Assembly (NCBI GenBank): GCA_040877875.1
Contig: JBBDNC010000121.1
Coordinates: 1 to 18,498, forward strand
DNA from: JBBDNC01 sp040877875
Lineage (GTDB): Bacteria; Bacteroidota; Rhodothermia; Balneolales; Balneolaceae
Direction of reading: 5' to 3'
DNA length: 18,498 bases
The position numbers and the translations under genes are program-made. How positions within the stretch are numbered: the first letter of the stretch is position 1; each line of letters opens with the position of its first letter. The notes beneath the pieces are model-generated. The model did no database searches and was not told the origin of the DNA. It saw nothing but the letters and a program-made list of their open reading frames with translations. Positions 1 to 7,241 of the stretch are shown here, in pieces.

Positions 1-714
1 TCGAGCCAGATCAGGAAAGCCCGTGGGGAGTATTTCGAATACAAGAAAAACGAATTGATCCGTTTTTATCCCCATGACATGACCTTCCCAAAAGCCTGGA
101 AAATCAGTTTCATCACTGGATTGTATAGTGCATTGGGAATTCCCCGAAACCGACAGGCAATGATTCAGACCGCCCAATCCGTCTGCAAAAATCCCTCCAT
201 GCCAAAAAGCAGGAACCGTTTTATCCAATCTATTATTGAATCGGCTGACGTTGATAACAGGGGGAAATGGCACCACACCGGAATGCGTCCGCCGGCCCGG
301 CCTGACAGGCGAATTCTCCAAGCAGCGCATCTTCACTATACCATCCATCATACCGCCGTGGTCAATTTCCTGAAACGGGACACTGCAATGTGGAGTCATT
401 TCATGGAAAGTCAGGAGAATGCATTTCTTCCCGGGAGTGAAATGAGGGGCATCCTCCATACTACTGTTTTTCTGCCGGCCCTACATTTCCTTGGGGATCT
501 GGTAGATTCCAACTCTATAAAAAACAAATCTTTGGAAACCTGGAACGCCATAAAATCCGAACTTCCGAGGAGCATTTACCGTCCCTTTGAGAAGTCCGGA
601 CTCCCCTTGCAAAATCATATGGGAGATACGGGATTGGTTCATCAACTGAAGAGGTATTGCCGAACGGGCCAGTGCCATCGATGTGAAGTGTTTAAAATGG
701 CAATTCGTTCTTGA
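1..714 (+). CDS. DUF2851 family protein, C-terminal part (5' end outside window)
   Basis: The reading frame is open from the first base, so this is the 3' part of a longer gene; a TTG at 55 is only an internal codon. I assign it to DUF2851, a family of unknown function common in Bacteroidota, from memory of its C-terminal pattern: a segment of the type ALGIPRNRQAM, a RPxxRxxQAAHLHY-like stretch, and a final LVHQLKRYCRTGQCHRC with paired cysteines just before the stop. No catalytic residues are known to me for the family, so no biochemical role is claimed. The stop codon overlaps the proposed -33 element of the tRNA-Gln/prs promoter, so this gene ends where the next unit begins. The family call is fairly secure; the function is unknown. 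Confidence 0.72.
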   Translation, partial: SSQIRKARGEYFEYKKNELIRFYPHDMTFPKAWKISFITGLYSALGIPRNRQAMIQTAQSVCKNPSMPKSRNRFIQSIIESADVDNRGKWHHTGMRPPARPDRRILQAAHLHYTIHHTAVVNFLKRDTAMWSHFMESQENAFLPGSEMRGILHTTVFLPALHFLGDLVDSNSIKNKSLETWNAIKSELPRSIYRPFEKSGLPLQNHMGDTGLVHQLKRYCRTGQCHRCEVFKMAIRS

Positions 715-741
715 TTGCTTACAAACTCGTGCCTATCTTTG
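711..741 (+). promoter_or_regulatory. Bacteroidota-type promoter for tRNA-Gln and probably prs
   Basis: A TTG at 711-713 is followed after 20 bases by TATCTTTG at 734-741. This fits the TTG/TAnnTTTG (-33/-7) consensus known for the Bacteroidota housekeeping sigma factor. Transcription would start near 748-750, about 25 bases before the tRNA. It is the best-spaced promoter of this kind in the window, and the only evident one before prs. The -33 element overlaps the stop codon of the upstream gene. Seen: the motif and spacing. Inferred: that it is active. Confidence 0.6.
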
Positions 742-773
742 GGATCTGTCTAAAAAACAATCTGTAGGAATAG

Positions 774-844
774 TGCCCGGTCGTCTAATGGCAGGACACC
801 TGGTTTTGGTCCAGGCAGTGGGGGTTCGAATCCTCCCCGGGCAA
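774..844 (+). tRNA. tRNA-Gln (anticodon UUG)
   Basis: A full cloverleaf can be drawn by eye. The acceptor stem is TGCCCGG (774-780) paired with CCGGGCA (837-843), with A844 as discriminator. The anticodon stem is CCTGG/CCAGG (799-803 and 811-815) around a 7-base loop with anticodon TTG at 806-808. The T arm has GTTCGAATC. The 3' CCA is not encoded, so it must be added by CCA-adding enzyme. The gene lies upstream of prs and shares its probable promoter. The UUG anticodon reads CAA and, by wobble, CAG. Confidence 0.95.
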
Positions 845-853
845 CACTGTTTG

Positions 854-884
854 AAGGATGTCTAAATTAGTCATCCTTTTTCTT
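854..884 (+). terminator. weak intrinsic terminator or processing hairpin after tRNA-Gln
   Basis: AAGGATG (854-860) pairs perfectly with CATCCTT (872-878) around an 11-base loop and is followed by a T-rich run (TTTTCTTT). The stem is only 7 bp and moderate in GC, so leaky termination is likely. It ends about 25 bases before the prs start, which leaves little room for a second promoter. It may set the ratio of tRNA to prs message, or serve as the 3' processing boundary of the tRNA. Confidence 0.45.
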
Positions 885-909
885 TATAAATCCTTGACGT
901 AAAATCCTT

Positions 910-1842
910 TTGGATACGCCATTAGCAATATTTGCGGGTAGAAGTAATTTAGCGCTTGCACGGGCGATCGCAGAAAAATATGGAACTTCACTCGGTGAAG
1001 TCACCATTCAATCATTTTCTGATGGCGAATTATATGTAAAGTATGAGCAGAGTATCCGGGGGGAGGATGTTTTTCTGATTCAGTCCACTCCCCCGCCCGG
1101 CGACAATATTATGGAGTTGTTGCTTTTACTGGATGCAGCCAAAAGGGCTTCTGCAAAGCGTGTAACTGCTGTAATTCCCTATTTTGGATATGCCCGTCAG
1201 GATCGAAAGGATCGCCCAAGAGTATCCATCGCTTCGAAATTGATGGCTAATATCCTGGATCAGGCGGGGGCGGACAGAATTTTAACGATGGACTTGCATG
1301 CCGCCCAGATCCAGGGATTTTTTGATATCCCGCTGGATCACTTGTATGCCAGCCGGATTTTTATTGAACATTTTACTGAAAATCCGATCGACAACCTGGT
1401 GGTCGTTGCGCCGGATGTCGGGAGTATCAAAATGGCCCGTTCTTATTCCAAACGTATGGGAGCCAGCCTGGCATTTATAGATAAGCGCAGGCCCAAGCAG
1501 AACGTGGCAGAAATTATGAACATCATTGGTGAAGTTGAAAATAAACATGTATTGATCGTTGACGATCTAATAGATACAGCCGGCACCATTACCAATGCCG
1601 CTGTAGCCCTGAGGGATCGTGGGGCTCTGAGTATTAAGGCCACATGTACTCATCCGATCCTTTCCGGACCGGCGTTTCAGCGAATTGAAGATTCGCCTAT
1701 TGACGAGTTAATGGTTACCGATACGGTTCCGTTGAGGAAACCTTCAAACAAAATCAAGGTATTGAGTGTCGCGGGTATTTTTGCAGAAGCCATTCAGCGA
1801 ATCCATACAAATGATACGATCAGTGCACTTTTTGATGATTAA
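910..1842 (+). CDS. prs: Ribose-phosphate pyrophosphokinase (PRPP synthetase)
   Basis: It transfers pyrophosphate from ATP to ribose 5-phosphate, giving PRPP for purine, pyrimidine, NAD, histidine and tryptophan synthesis in the cytoplasm. The 310 residues match the usual length. Seen: the N-terminal FAGRSN and FSDGEL segments; the flexible-loop segment RQDRKDRPRVSIASK (96-110); DLHAAQIQGFF (128-138) with the conserved histidine; DKRRP near 191; and the PRPP-binding loop VDDLIDTAGT (217-226). The TTG at 910 is the only plausible start: an in-frame TGA lies at 895-897, no ATG or GTG lies between, and the next residues (DTPLAIFAG) are already family sequence. No Shine-Dalgarno sequence precedes it. 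It is followed by rplY, pth and hppA in the same direction, as a likely operon. Confidence 0.95.
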   Translation: MDTPLAIFAGRSNLALARAIAEKYGTSLGEVTIQSFSDGELYVKYEQSIRGEDVFLIQSTPPPGDNIMELLLLLDAAKRASAKRVTAVIPYFGYARQDRKDRPRVSIASKLMANILDQAGADRILTMDLHAAQIQGFFDIPLDHLYASRIFIEHFTENPIDNLVVVAPDVGSIKMARSYSKRMGASLAFIDKRRPKQNVAEIMNIIGEVENKHVLIVDDLIDTAGTITNAAVALRDRGALSIKATCTHPILSGPAFQRIEDSPIDELMVTDTVPLRKPSNKIKVLSVAGIFAEAIQRIHTNDTISALFDD

Positions 1843-1888
1843 TAAACTGTAACCGTTTTTAACTGTAGTACTATAATCTTTAATTATT

Positions 1889-2587
1889 ATGATGAAACCA
1901 GATGTAGTAAAACTGGAAGGGGAAAAAAGAGAAACCGGAAAGAAAACTGCCGAACATCTCCGCTATAACATGCGTGTCCCTTCTGTATTATATGGCCCGA
2001 AAGTTGAGGAAAATGTTCACTTTTCTATTGATGAGCTCGAACTTGAAAAAATCCTATCGGTCAGCCAGACCAGCCTGCAAGAACTCTCAATTGACGGAAA
2101 AACCTACAACACTTTGCTAAAAAGGGTTGAATACGATCCGGTTTCTGACCGCCCTCTTCACGCTGACTTTTATGTTCTGGACAAAGACCATGCGGTAACG
2201 CTTCAGGTTCCGATCCGCGTAAAAGGTACGGCCATTGGTGTCGTTGACGGTGGCGGAAGGGTGTTCCAGCCGATGCGGATTGTTCGCATCAAGGTATTGC
2301 CGGATAAAATCCCTGCTCAATTCGAAGTGGATATCACAAATCTTGAAATCGGAGATTCCATCCATGTGGGGGAACTCGAAATGGAAGGAATTTCTCCCAT
2401 CGATGATCTTTCCAGAACGATCGTCACCATCGCACCTCCAAAATCCGAAGAACTTTTCAAGACTCCCACAGCCGAAGAACTCGAAGAAGGAGAGCTGCTT
2501 GAAGGAGAAGAAGGTGAACTTCTTGAAGGGGAAGAAGGAGAAGAAACGGATGAAGCTGAAGGTGAGGATGAAGAAGCCAAAGAGTAA
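1889..2587 (+). CDS. rplY: 50S ribosomal protein L25, CTC/TL5 type with acidic tail
   Basis: L25 binds 5S rRNA in the large ribosomal subunit; the longer CTC/TL5 form adds a second beta domain. Here residues ~5-95 form the L25 RNA-binding domain (ExRxxxGKKxAxxLR, VPSVLYGP, and VEYDPVSDRPLHADFY) and ~100-185 the CTC C-terminal domain (VPIRVKGTAIGVVDGG, then DITNLEIGDSIHV). Residues 196-232 are an almost wholly Glu/Gly/Leu/Asp tail containing an exact tandem GELLEGEE x2. The 232-residue length suits the long form. Start: two ATGs in a row at 1889 and 1892; the upstream sequence is AT-rich without Shine-Dalgarno. It lies 46 bases after prs and 24 before pth, the familiar prs-ctc-pth order. Confidence 0.93.
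   Translation: MMKPDVVKLEGEKRETGKKTAEHLRYNMRVPSVLYGPKVEENVHFSIDELELEKILSVSQTSLQELSIDGKTYNTLLKRVEYDPVSDRPLHADFYVLDKDHAVTLQVPIRVKGTAIGVVDGGGRVFQPMRIVRIKVLPDKIPAQFEVDITNLEIGDSIHVGELEMEGISPIDDLSRTIVTIAPPKSEELFKTPTAEELEEGELLEGEEGELLEGEEGEETDEAEGEDEEAKE
2489..2536 (+). repeat. tandem 24-nt coding duplication in the L25 acidic tail
   Basis: Two adjacent units both encode GELLEGEE (residues 201-216 of L25). The DNA copies differ at several third positions (gga/ggt, gag/gaa, ctg/ctt, gga/ggg), so the duplication is old enough to have collected silent changes while the peptide stayed the same. Confidence 0.8.
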
Positions 2588-2611
2588 ATTTACTCAAATC
2601 GCTTCATTCTG

Positions 2612-3175
2612 ATGGCACTTGTCGCAGGCTTGGGGAACCCCGGCAGTCAATATGCCGGAACCCGGCATAATATTGGTTTTGAACTTATCGACCGGTTATC
2701 GTCTGAACTTTCGATTCCTGTCCGCCGGACGGCGGACACCCGTTTGTACGAAATGGGTCAAGGACAATTTAAGGGGGAACAAGTAATTCTGATGAAACCG
2801 CTGACATTTATGAACCGGAGCGGTTCGGCGCTGAAACATGCACTGAATCACTTTAAACTTCCTTTGCATCGCTGTATGGTCTGCTATGACGATATCCATC
2901 TGTCCCCCGGAACGCTTCGAATCCGTTCAAAAGGAAGTGCCGGCGGACACAACGGCCTCGCGGATGTCCTCACTGCAATTCAATCTGAACAGATTCCCCG
3001 CATGCGTATTGGGATTGGAAATGATTTTGCAGCCGGACGTCAATCTGACTATGTTCTCTCCTCTTTTACCTCCGACCAGCAAAAATTGATCGATGAAGCT
3101 CTTACATCTGCAGTAGATGCCATCATCACGTTTATCCGTGAAGGCATTGAACAAACCATGAACAAGTTTAATTAA
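2612..3175 (+). CDS. pth: Peptidyl-tRNA hydrolase
   Basis: It cleaves the ester between peptide and tRNA on peptidyl-tRNAs that drop off the ribosome, freeing tRNA in the cytoplasm. All key positions of the bacterial Pth family are visible: GLGNPG (6-11), catalytic His19 within TRHNIGF (17-23), Asn68 in TFMNRSG, Asp93 in CYDDIHL, and Asn114 in GSAGGHNGL, followed by RMRIGIG. The length of 187 is normal. The ATG at 2612 is preceded by no clear Shine-Dalgarno, and family sequence begins at once (MALVAGLGNPG). It sits 24 bases after rplY and 25 before hppA, so cotranscription is likely. Confidence 0.95.
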   Translation: MALVAGLGNPGSQYAGTRHNIGFELIDRLSSELSIPVRRTADTRLYEMGQGQFKGEQVILMKPLTFMNRSGSALKHALNHFKLPLHRCMVCYDDIHLSPGTLRIRSKGSAGGHNGLADVLTAIQSEQIPRMRIGIGNDFAAGRQSDYVLSSFTSDQQKLIDEALTSAVDAIITFIREGIEQTMNKFN

Positions 3176-3200
3176 CCTCGTAAATAAAAAAGTAAAAACC

Positions 3201-5414
3201 ATGAGTACAATCTTTTATTTAATCCCTGCTTCAGGCCTTCTTGCCCTGCTTTTTACCTATATCAAATCCAGTTGGGTTTCCCGCCAGGAAGTAGGTACCG
3301 ACCAGATGGCAAGTATTGCAGGCCACATTTCTGATGGCGCGATGGCATTTCTCCGGGCCGAATACAAATCCCTGTCGATTTTTGTTGTCCTGGCTGCCAT
3401 ACTCCTCGCCTACCAGGGATCCGTAACGGAAGGATCATCCATCATGATTGCAGTTTCATTCATCGTCGGTGCCATCTGTTCGGGCCTTGCAGGGTTTATT
3501 GGAATGAAAGTGGCTACCCAGGCGAACGTCAGGACCACTCAGGCAGCCCGCAGCAATCTGGGAAGAGCCCTTGAAGTCGCCTTCTCCGGAGGATCCGTCA
3601 TGGGACTTGCCGTTGTGGGCCTCGGTGTTTTGGGACTCAGCCTGCTGTTTCTATTATTCGGCTGGCAGTACGACCTTTATTCTCAATCCACCGGCATGGA
3701 AACCCAAACCGTTCTGAAACTGGTGATCACCGTCATTACAGGCTTCTCGTTCGGGGCTTCCTCAATCGCCCTCTTTGCACGGGTGGGAGGCGGAATCTAT
3801 ACCAAGGCTGCCGATGTGGGAGCCGATCTGGTCGGCAAGGTTGAAGCCGGAATTCCAGAAGATCATCCGCTGAACCCGGCCACCATTGCCGATAACGTCG
3901 GAGACAATGTGGGCGATGTTGCAGGCATGGGAGCTGACCTTTTTGAATCGTTTGTAGGGTCCATTATAGGTGCCATGGTTCTTGGAGCTGTCTTTTTCAC
4001 TCTTTTTGACACCAACGCCGGTGCGGCACTCGGCGGTATGAGCGGGGTCTTCCTTCCGCTGTTCCTGGCATCGGTAGGGATCGTAACCTCGATCATCGGA
4101 ACCTTTTTCGTACGGGTAAAAGAAGGAGGGGATCCTCAGACAGCCCTTAATATCGGGGAATTCGGATCCGCCATTCTGATGGCAGTGATCTTTTACTTTC
4201 TCATCACCTGGCTGCTTCCCTCAAGCTGGAGTTACAATGATCCGCTTTATGGCAGAGTCTTCGAATACACATCGCTGGGAGTATACCTGGCAACTATCAT
4301 CGGCCTCTTTTCAGGGGTTGGAATTGGACTCATCACAGAATATTACACAGGGGTTGGCAAGAAACCGGTAATCGGGATCGCCCATCAATCCCTCACCGGC
4401 CATGCCACCAATATCATCTCGGGACTGGGAGTCGGGATGATGTCAACCGGAATCCCGATTCTGATCATCGCATTTGCGATCATGAGCTCTTTCCATTTTG
4501 CCGGCCTCTATGGAATTGCCATTGCTGCCGTTGGAATGCTTTCTAATACCGGGATACAGCTTGCCGTGGATGCTTATGGCCCCATCTCGGATAACGCCGG
4601 CGGGATTGCCGAAATGGCCGATCTTCCACCTGAAGTTCGTGAACGAACCGACAAGCTGGACGCAGTTGGAAATACCACCGCAGCAATCGGGAAAGGATTC
4701 GCCATCGGTTCTGCAGCTCTTACTGCGCTGGCACTGTTCGGCGCGTATATGACCTCCGCCGGTATCACCAGTATTGACATCTCTGAGGCAAATGTAATGG
4801 CCGGAATCTTTGTAGGAGGCATGCTTGCATTCGTCTTTTCTGCACTGTCCATGAATGCCGTGGGACGCGCCGCAAAATCCATGATCGAGGAAGTACGAAG
4901 ACAGTTCACCTCTATCCCCCCATTGAAAGCAGCCCTTGAAGTGATGCGAAGAAATGAAGGGGTCGACCAAAAAGAGTGGTCGGACGATGATAAAAAAACG
5001 TTTGACGCTGCCCATGGGACGGCGGAATACAGTAAATGTGTAGAAATTTCAACAAAATCTGCACTTCGCGAAATGATTTCACCCGGACTCCTGGCCGTGC
5101 TGGTTCCCGTATTTGTCGGATTTATTTTCGGCAAGGAAGCTCTCGGCGGACTCCTGGCAGGGGTTACGGTTGTTGGAGTCCTGATGGCGATTTTTCAGGC
5201 CAACGCAGGCGGCGCATGGGACAATGCCAAGAAGATGGTGGAAGCTGATATTGAAATTGAAGGCAACATCTATGGAAAGGGCTCGGATGTTCACAAGGCA
5301 ACTGTAACCGGTGATACGGTTGGGGATCCGTTGAAAGATACTTCAGGTCCGTCCCTGAATATTCTTCTTAAGCTGATTTCCGTGATTGCACTTGTGATTG
5401 CTACCGCCCTGTAA
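3201..5414 (+). CDS. hppA: Membrane-bound, ion-pumping pyrophosphatase
   Basis: An integral inner-membrane enzyme that hydrolyses cytoplasmic PPi and pumps H+ and/or Na+. The 737 residues contain many hydrophobic helices, consistent with the 16-TM family. Substrate-site motifs are DVGADLVGKVE (205-215), DNVGDNVGD (231-239) and the C-terminal counterpart DTVGDPLKDTSGPSLN. In GNTTAAIGKG (490-499) the position that is Lys in K+-independent enzymes is Ala (494), with Gly at 497. By the published family rule this predicts a K+-dependent type. A Glu is kept in DLFES (246-250), a region linked to Na+ pumping, but the pumped ion cannot be decided by eye. It is the last gene of the prs-rplY-pth unit and is followed by a strong terminator. 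Removing PPi made by PRPP-using and tRNA-charging reactions fits its neighbours (inference). Confidence 0.95.
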   Translation: MSTIFYLIPASGLLALLFTYIKSSWVSRQEVGTDQMASIAGHISDGAMAFLRAEYKSLSIFVVLAAILLAYQGSVTEGSSIMIAVSFIVGAICSGLAGFIGMKVATQANVRTTQAARSNLGRALEVAFSGGSVMGLAVVGLGVLGLSLLFLLFGWQYDLYSQSTGMETQTVLKLVITVITGFSFGASSIALFARVGGGIYTKAADVGADLVGKVEAGIPEDHPLNPATIADNVGDNVGDVAGMGADLFESFVGSIIGAMVLGAVFFTLFDTNAGAALGGMSGVFLPLFLASVGIVTSIIGTFFVRVKEGGDPQTALNIGEFGSAILMAVIFYFLITWLLPSSWSYNDPLYGRVFEYTSLGVYLATIIGLFSGVGIGLITEYYTGVGKKPVIGIAHQSLTGHATNIISGLGVGMMSTGIPILIIAFAIMSSFHFAGLYGIAIAAVGMLSNTGIQLAVDAYGPISDNAGGIAEMADLPPEVRERTDKLDAVGNTTAAIGKGFAIGSAALTALALFGAYMTSAGITSIDISEANVMAGIFVGGMLAFVFSALSMNAVGRAAKSMIEEVRRQFTSIPPLKAALEVMRRNEGVDQKEWSDDDKKTFDAAHGTAEYSKCVEISTKSALREMISPGLLAVLVPVFVGFIFGKEALGGLLAGVTVVGVLMAIFQANAGGAWDNAKKMVEADIEIEGNIYGKGSDVHKATVTGDTVGDPLKDTSGPSLNILLKLISVIALVIATAL

Positions 5415-5448
5415 CAATAGGAAATCGTTTCAGACCGGAAACTGTGGC

Positions 5449-5483
5449 AAAAGCCCCGGAAGGGACCCTCTCCGGGGCTTTTT
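5449..5483 (+). terminator. strong rho-independent terminator after hppA
   Basis: AAAAGCCCCGGA (5449-5460) is the exact inverted complement of TCCGGGGCTTTT (5471-5482). The loop is 10 bases and the descending arm runs into a T tract. This 12-bp stem ends the prs-rplY-pth-hppA unit. The A-tract on the other side could allow some function in the opposite direction. Confidence 0.92.
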
Positions 5484-5523
5484 GTATTAAAACATCTGGC
5501 CGTTAAACCCGTTAGCTTTTATA

Positions 5524-6186
5524 ATGGATATTTTCAAACTCATTTACGAACATGATCTGCGGCTGGATAATCTTCGAACAAGACTTACGGACCGTAAGGA
5601 ACAGGATGTGACTCTTTCAATTGAAGAGTTTATGCGGCCGGATCCCACCTACTCGAAATTCTATCTGACGGGTACACGGCTGGATGAAGAACGTTTCGGA
5701 CTGAATACCCTCCAAAATTTTTCTCTTCTTCTGGATGCGCTTGAAAAGGCCCTGGGTGAATACCTGATTATTGCGAATCGTCAGAGCCGCACCTCTCTTA
5801 AAGAGGCCCTTGAACAGATGCGGATCGGTGAGGCGATTCTACTTACAACCGGCGACAGGACGGAAACGAATCTCCCGGACCTTTATGTAGACTCGGGAAG
5901 CAACGTCGGCCACCGTAAAGAACCTCTGCGAAACGCACTGTCGGCAGATGAGCTCGTATTGTACAAGGAACAGGCGCATCATGGATATGATCTGCACCTG
6001 TTCTCCAGGGCCAATATCTATGAGGCTCTGTTTTTTCCGCTTCAAAAGCTGGTCACAGATGAATTTCGCTTTTTCAGTATCAACGGAAAACGGATCAACT
6101 CGGAACGGAAATTCTATTTTGAGACATGGACCCTTCACCGCCCTCCCCACGGTGCCGAAGAAGTATTCCCGGAAACAGTTTTATAG
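5524..6186 (+). CDS. hypothetical protein, 220 residues
   Basis: I do not recognise this protein. It is soluble in appearance: no signal peptide or membrane helix, no cysteine, many charged residues. The N-terminal ~110 residues look helical, with LDNLRTRLTDRKEQ and LLDALEKALGEYLI and an amphipathic LKEALEQMRIGEAILL. The C-terminal half looks mixed, with aromatic-rich strands (YDLHLFSRANIYEALFFPLQ, ETWTLHRPP). The ATG at 5524 lies 40 bases after the hppA terminator, so it needs its own promoter; a TAGCTTTT at 5513-5520 is too near the start codon to be convincing. The codon style matches its neighbours, which supports a real gene. It converges on the methyltransferase gene with only 3 bases between the stop codons. 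Function unknown. Confidence 0.75.
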   Translation: MDIFKLIYEHDLRLDNLRTRLTDRKEQDVTLSIEEFMRPDPTYSKFYLTGTRLDEERFGLNTLQNFSLLLDALEKALGEYLIIANRQSRTSLKEALEQMRIGEAILLTTGDRTETNLPDLYVDSGSNVGHRKEPLRNALSADELVLYKEQAHHGYDLHLFSRANIYEALFFPLQKLVTDEFRFFSINGKRINSERKFYFETWTLHRPPHGAEEVFPETVL

Positions 6187-6189
6187 TTC

Positions 6190-6930
6190 TCAGACTTTTC
6201 GAGCAAGCATTACCAACCGTGAACAGGTTTCCGGATTATAGGTATTCCCCTTATAGTCGCCCATTAACCGCTCCATCTCGAATCCGTATTTGTCAAAGTT
6301 TTCAATAAACCATTCCAGGTCATATAATTTAACCTGTTCGGTGTAGGAAATCGGCGTTTCAAGATGTATTCCAGTGAAGGTAATTTCCTTATAAATAACA
6401 TCCTTCCGGATATACCGGTAGATATCGAAATGAAGATCCTTGAACGTGCCGGATTCATCCGGTTTGTAATTTGCCCGAACCCAGTCGGCGTTCAGGTAAT
6501 CCAGTAAAAAAATCCCCTCATTCCGCAGCATCGAACCCACACTTTCGATCACGGATGCGTTTTCCCCGTCCTCTTCAAAATAACCGAATGTTGTAAATAG
6601 GTTTACAACAGCATCAAAGGTCTCAGGCAGCGGATTCCGCATATCCCCCACCTGGAATGAGACATTATTCAGGTGTCTCTCATTCGCTTTAATCACAGCT
6701 TTTTCGATCGCCTCTTCTGACAGATCGATACCTTTTACCTGATATCCCCTTTCGGCGAGCGTCAGTGAGTGCCGTCCCCGCCCGCACCCGAGATCCAGGA
6801 TTTTCGGATAGGATGTCTTCGGCAGGAATCGCTCGATGAGATTCGCCAGCTCACCTGCCTCCTCTTCATTACGATTAGCATATAATTGTTCATACAACGG
6901 GCTGTCAAACCACTCTTCAAACCACTCCAT
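6190..6930 (-). CDS. Class I SAM-dependent methyltransferase
   Basis: A cytoplasmic Rossmann-fold methyltransferase. Motif I is ILDLGCGRGRHS (44-55), the second-strand acidic residue is in GIDLSEEAI (67-75), and motif II/IV is GDMRNPLPETFDAVVNLF (95-112). After residue ~130 come the usual loops and an end ETCSRLVMLARK. The substrate cannot be named; the family resembles small-molecule or ubiquinone/type 11-25 methyltransferases. The start ATG at 6930 has AAGGA about 5 bases upstream, one of the clearer Shine-Dalgarno sequences in the window, and the N-terminus MEWFEEWFDSPLYEQLY is typical of a Bacteroidota subgroup as I remember it. It is transcribed alone, divergent from pyrF and convergent with the hypothetical gene. 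Confidence 0.88.
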   Translation of the reverse strand: MEWFEEWFDSPLYEQLYANRNEEEAGELANLIERFLPKTSYPKILDLGCGRGRHSLTLAERGYQVKGIDLSEEAIEKAVIKANERHLNNVSFQVGDMRNPLPETFDAVVNLFTTFGYFEEDGENASVIESVGSMLRNEGIFLLDYLNADWVRANYKPDESGTFKDLHFDIYRYIRKDVIYKEITFTGIHLETPISYTEQVKLYDLEWFIENFDKYGFEMERLMGDYKGNTYNPETCSRLVMLARKV

Positions 6931-6953
6931 AAAATCCTTTTTATAGTGAAGGC

Positions 6954-6961
6954 CAAATATA
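6954..6961 (-). promoter_or_regulatory. candidate -7 element for the methyltransferase gene
   Basis: On the minus strand the bases read TATATTTG, a full match to TAnnTTTG, 23 bases upstream of the ATG. The -33 position about 20 bases further up carries TTCTG rather than a perfect TTG. Transcription would start about 15 bases before the start codon. It is a motif match only. Confidence 0.4.
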
Positions 6962-7207
6962 AGAAAGAGTCTGTGAATATTTCAGAATTATCCCTCTCCC
7001 GCTTTTCAAAATGTCGAACCACCCGTGTTATGTCAACCAGATACATCCGGTAAAATCCAGAAAACTCACTGGAATAAAGCCTTTATCCAACACGTGAATG
7101 ACGATCATTTGACGGAAAAATCGGTTGGAGACTCCGTAAAATCCACTCAAAACAGGAAGCCGGATCCCCGGGTCAACTTTTAATCGCACATCTAACCGTG
7201 AAATCTT

Positions 7208-7215
7208 TATCTTTG
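7208..7215 (+). promoter_or_regulatory. candidate -7 element for pyrF
   Basis: TATCTTTG matches TAnnTTTG and lies 26 bases before the pyrF ATG, the same octamer as in the tRNA-Gln promoter. No TTG is present at the expected -33 distance, so either the upstream element is degenerate or an activator is used. Confidence 0.38.
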
Positions 7216-7241
7216 GAACCATCATTCAATGCAATGAAGCT

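Larger units (their letters stand above)
6931..7241. other. divergent intergenic region between methyltransferase and pyrF
   Basis: This 311-base stretch shows no credible gene. It holds the two candidate -7 elements (6954-6961 on minus, 7208-7215 on plus), an exact ATAAAG-C-CTTTAT palindrome at 7074-7086 flanked by GG and CC, and two copies of GTAAAATCCA (7050-7059 and 7136-7145). A 65-codon open frame on minus (7028-7225) has no family resemblance and is treated as chance. Confidence 0.6.

Noticed and set aside
4443..5134. Long antisense frames of 186 and 190 codons inside hppA
   Set aside because: They lie fully within a conserved membrane protein gene and show no family resemblance; they are products of its codon composition.
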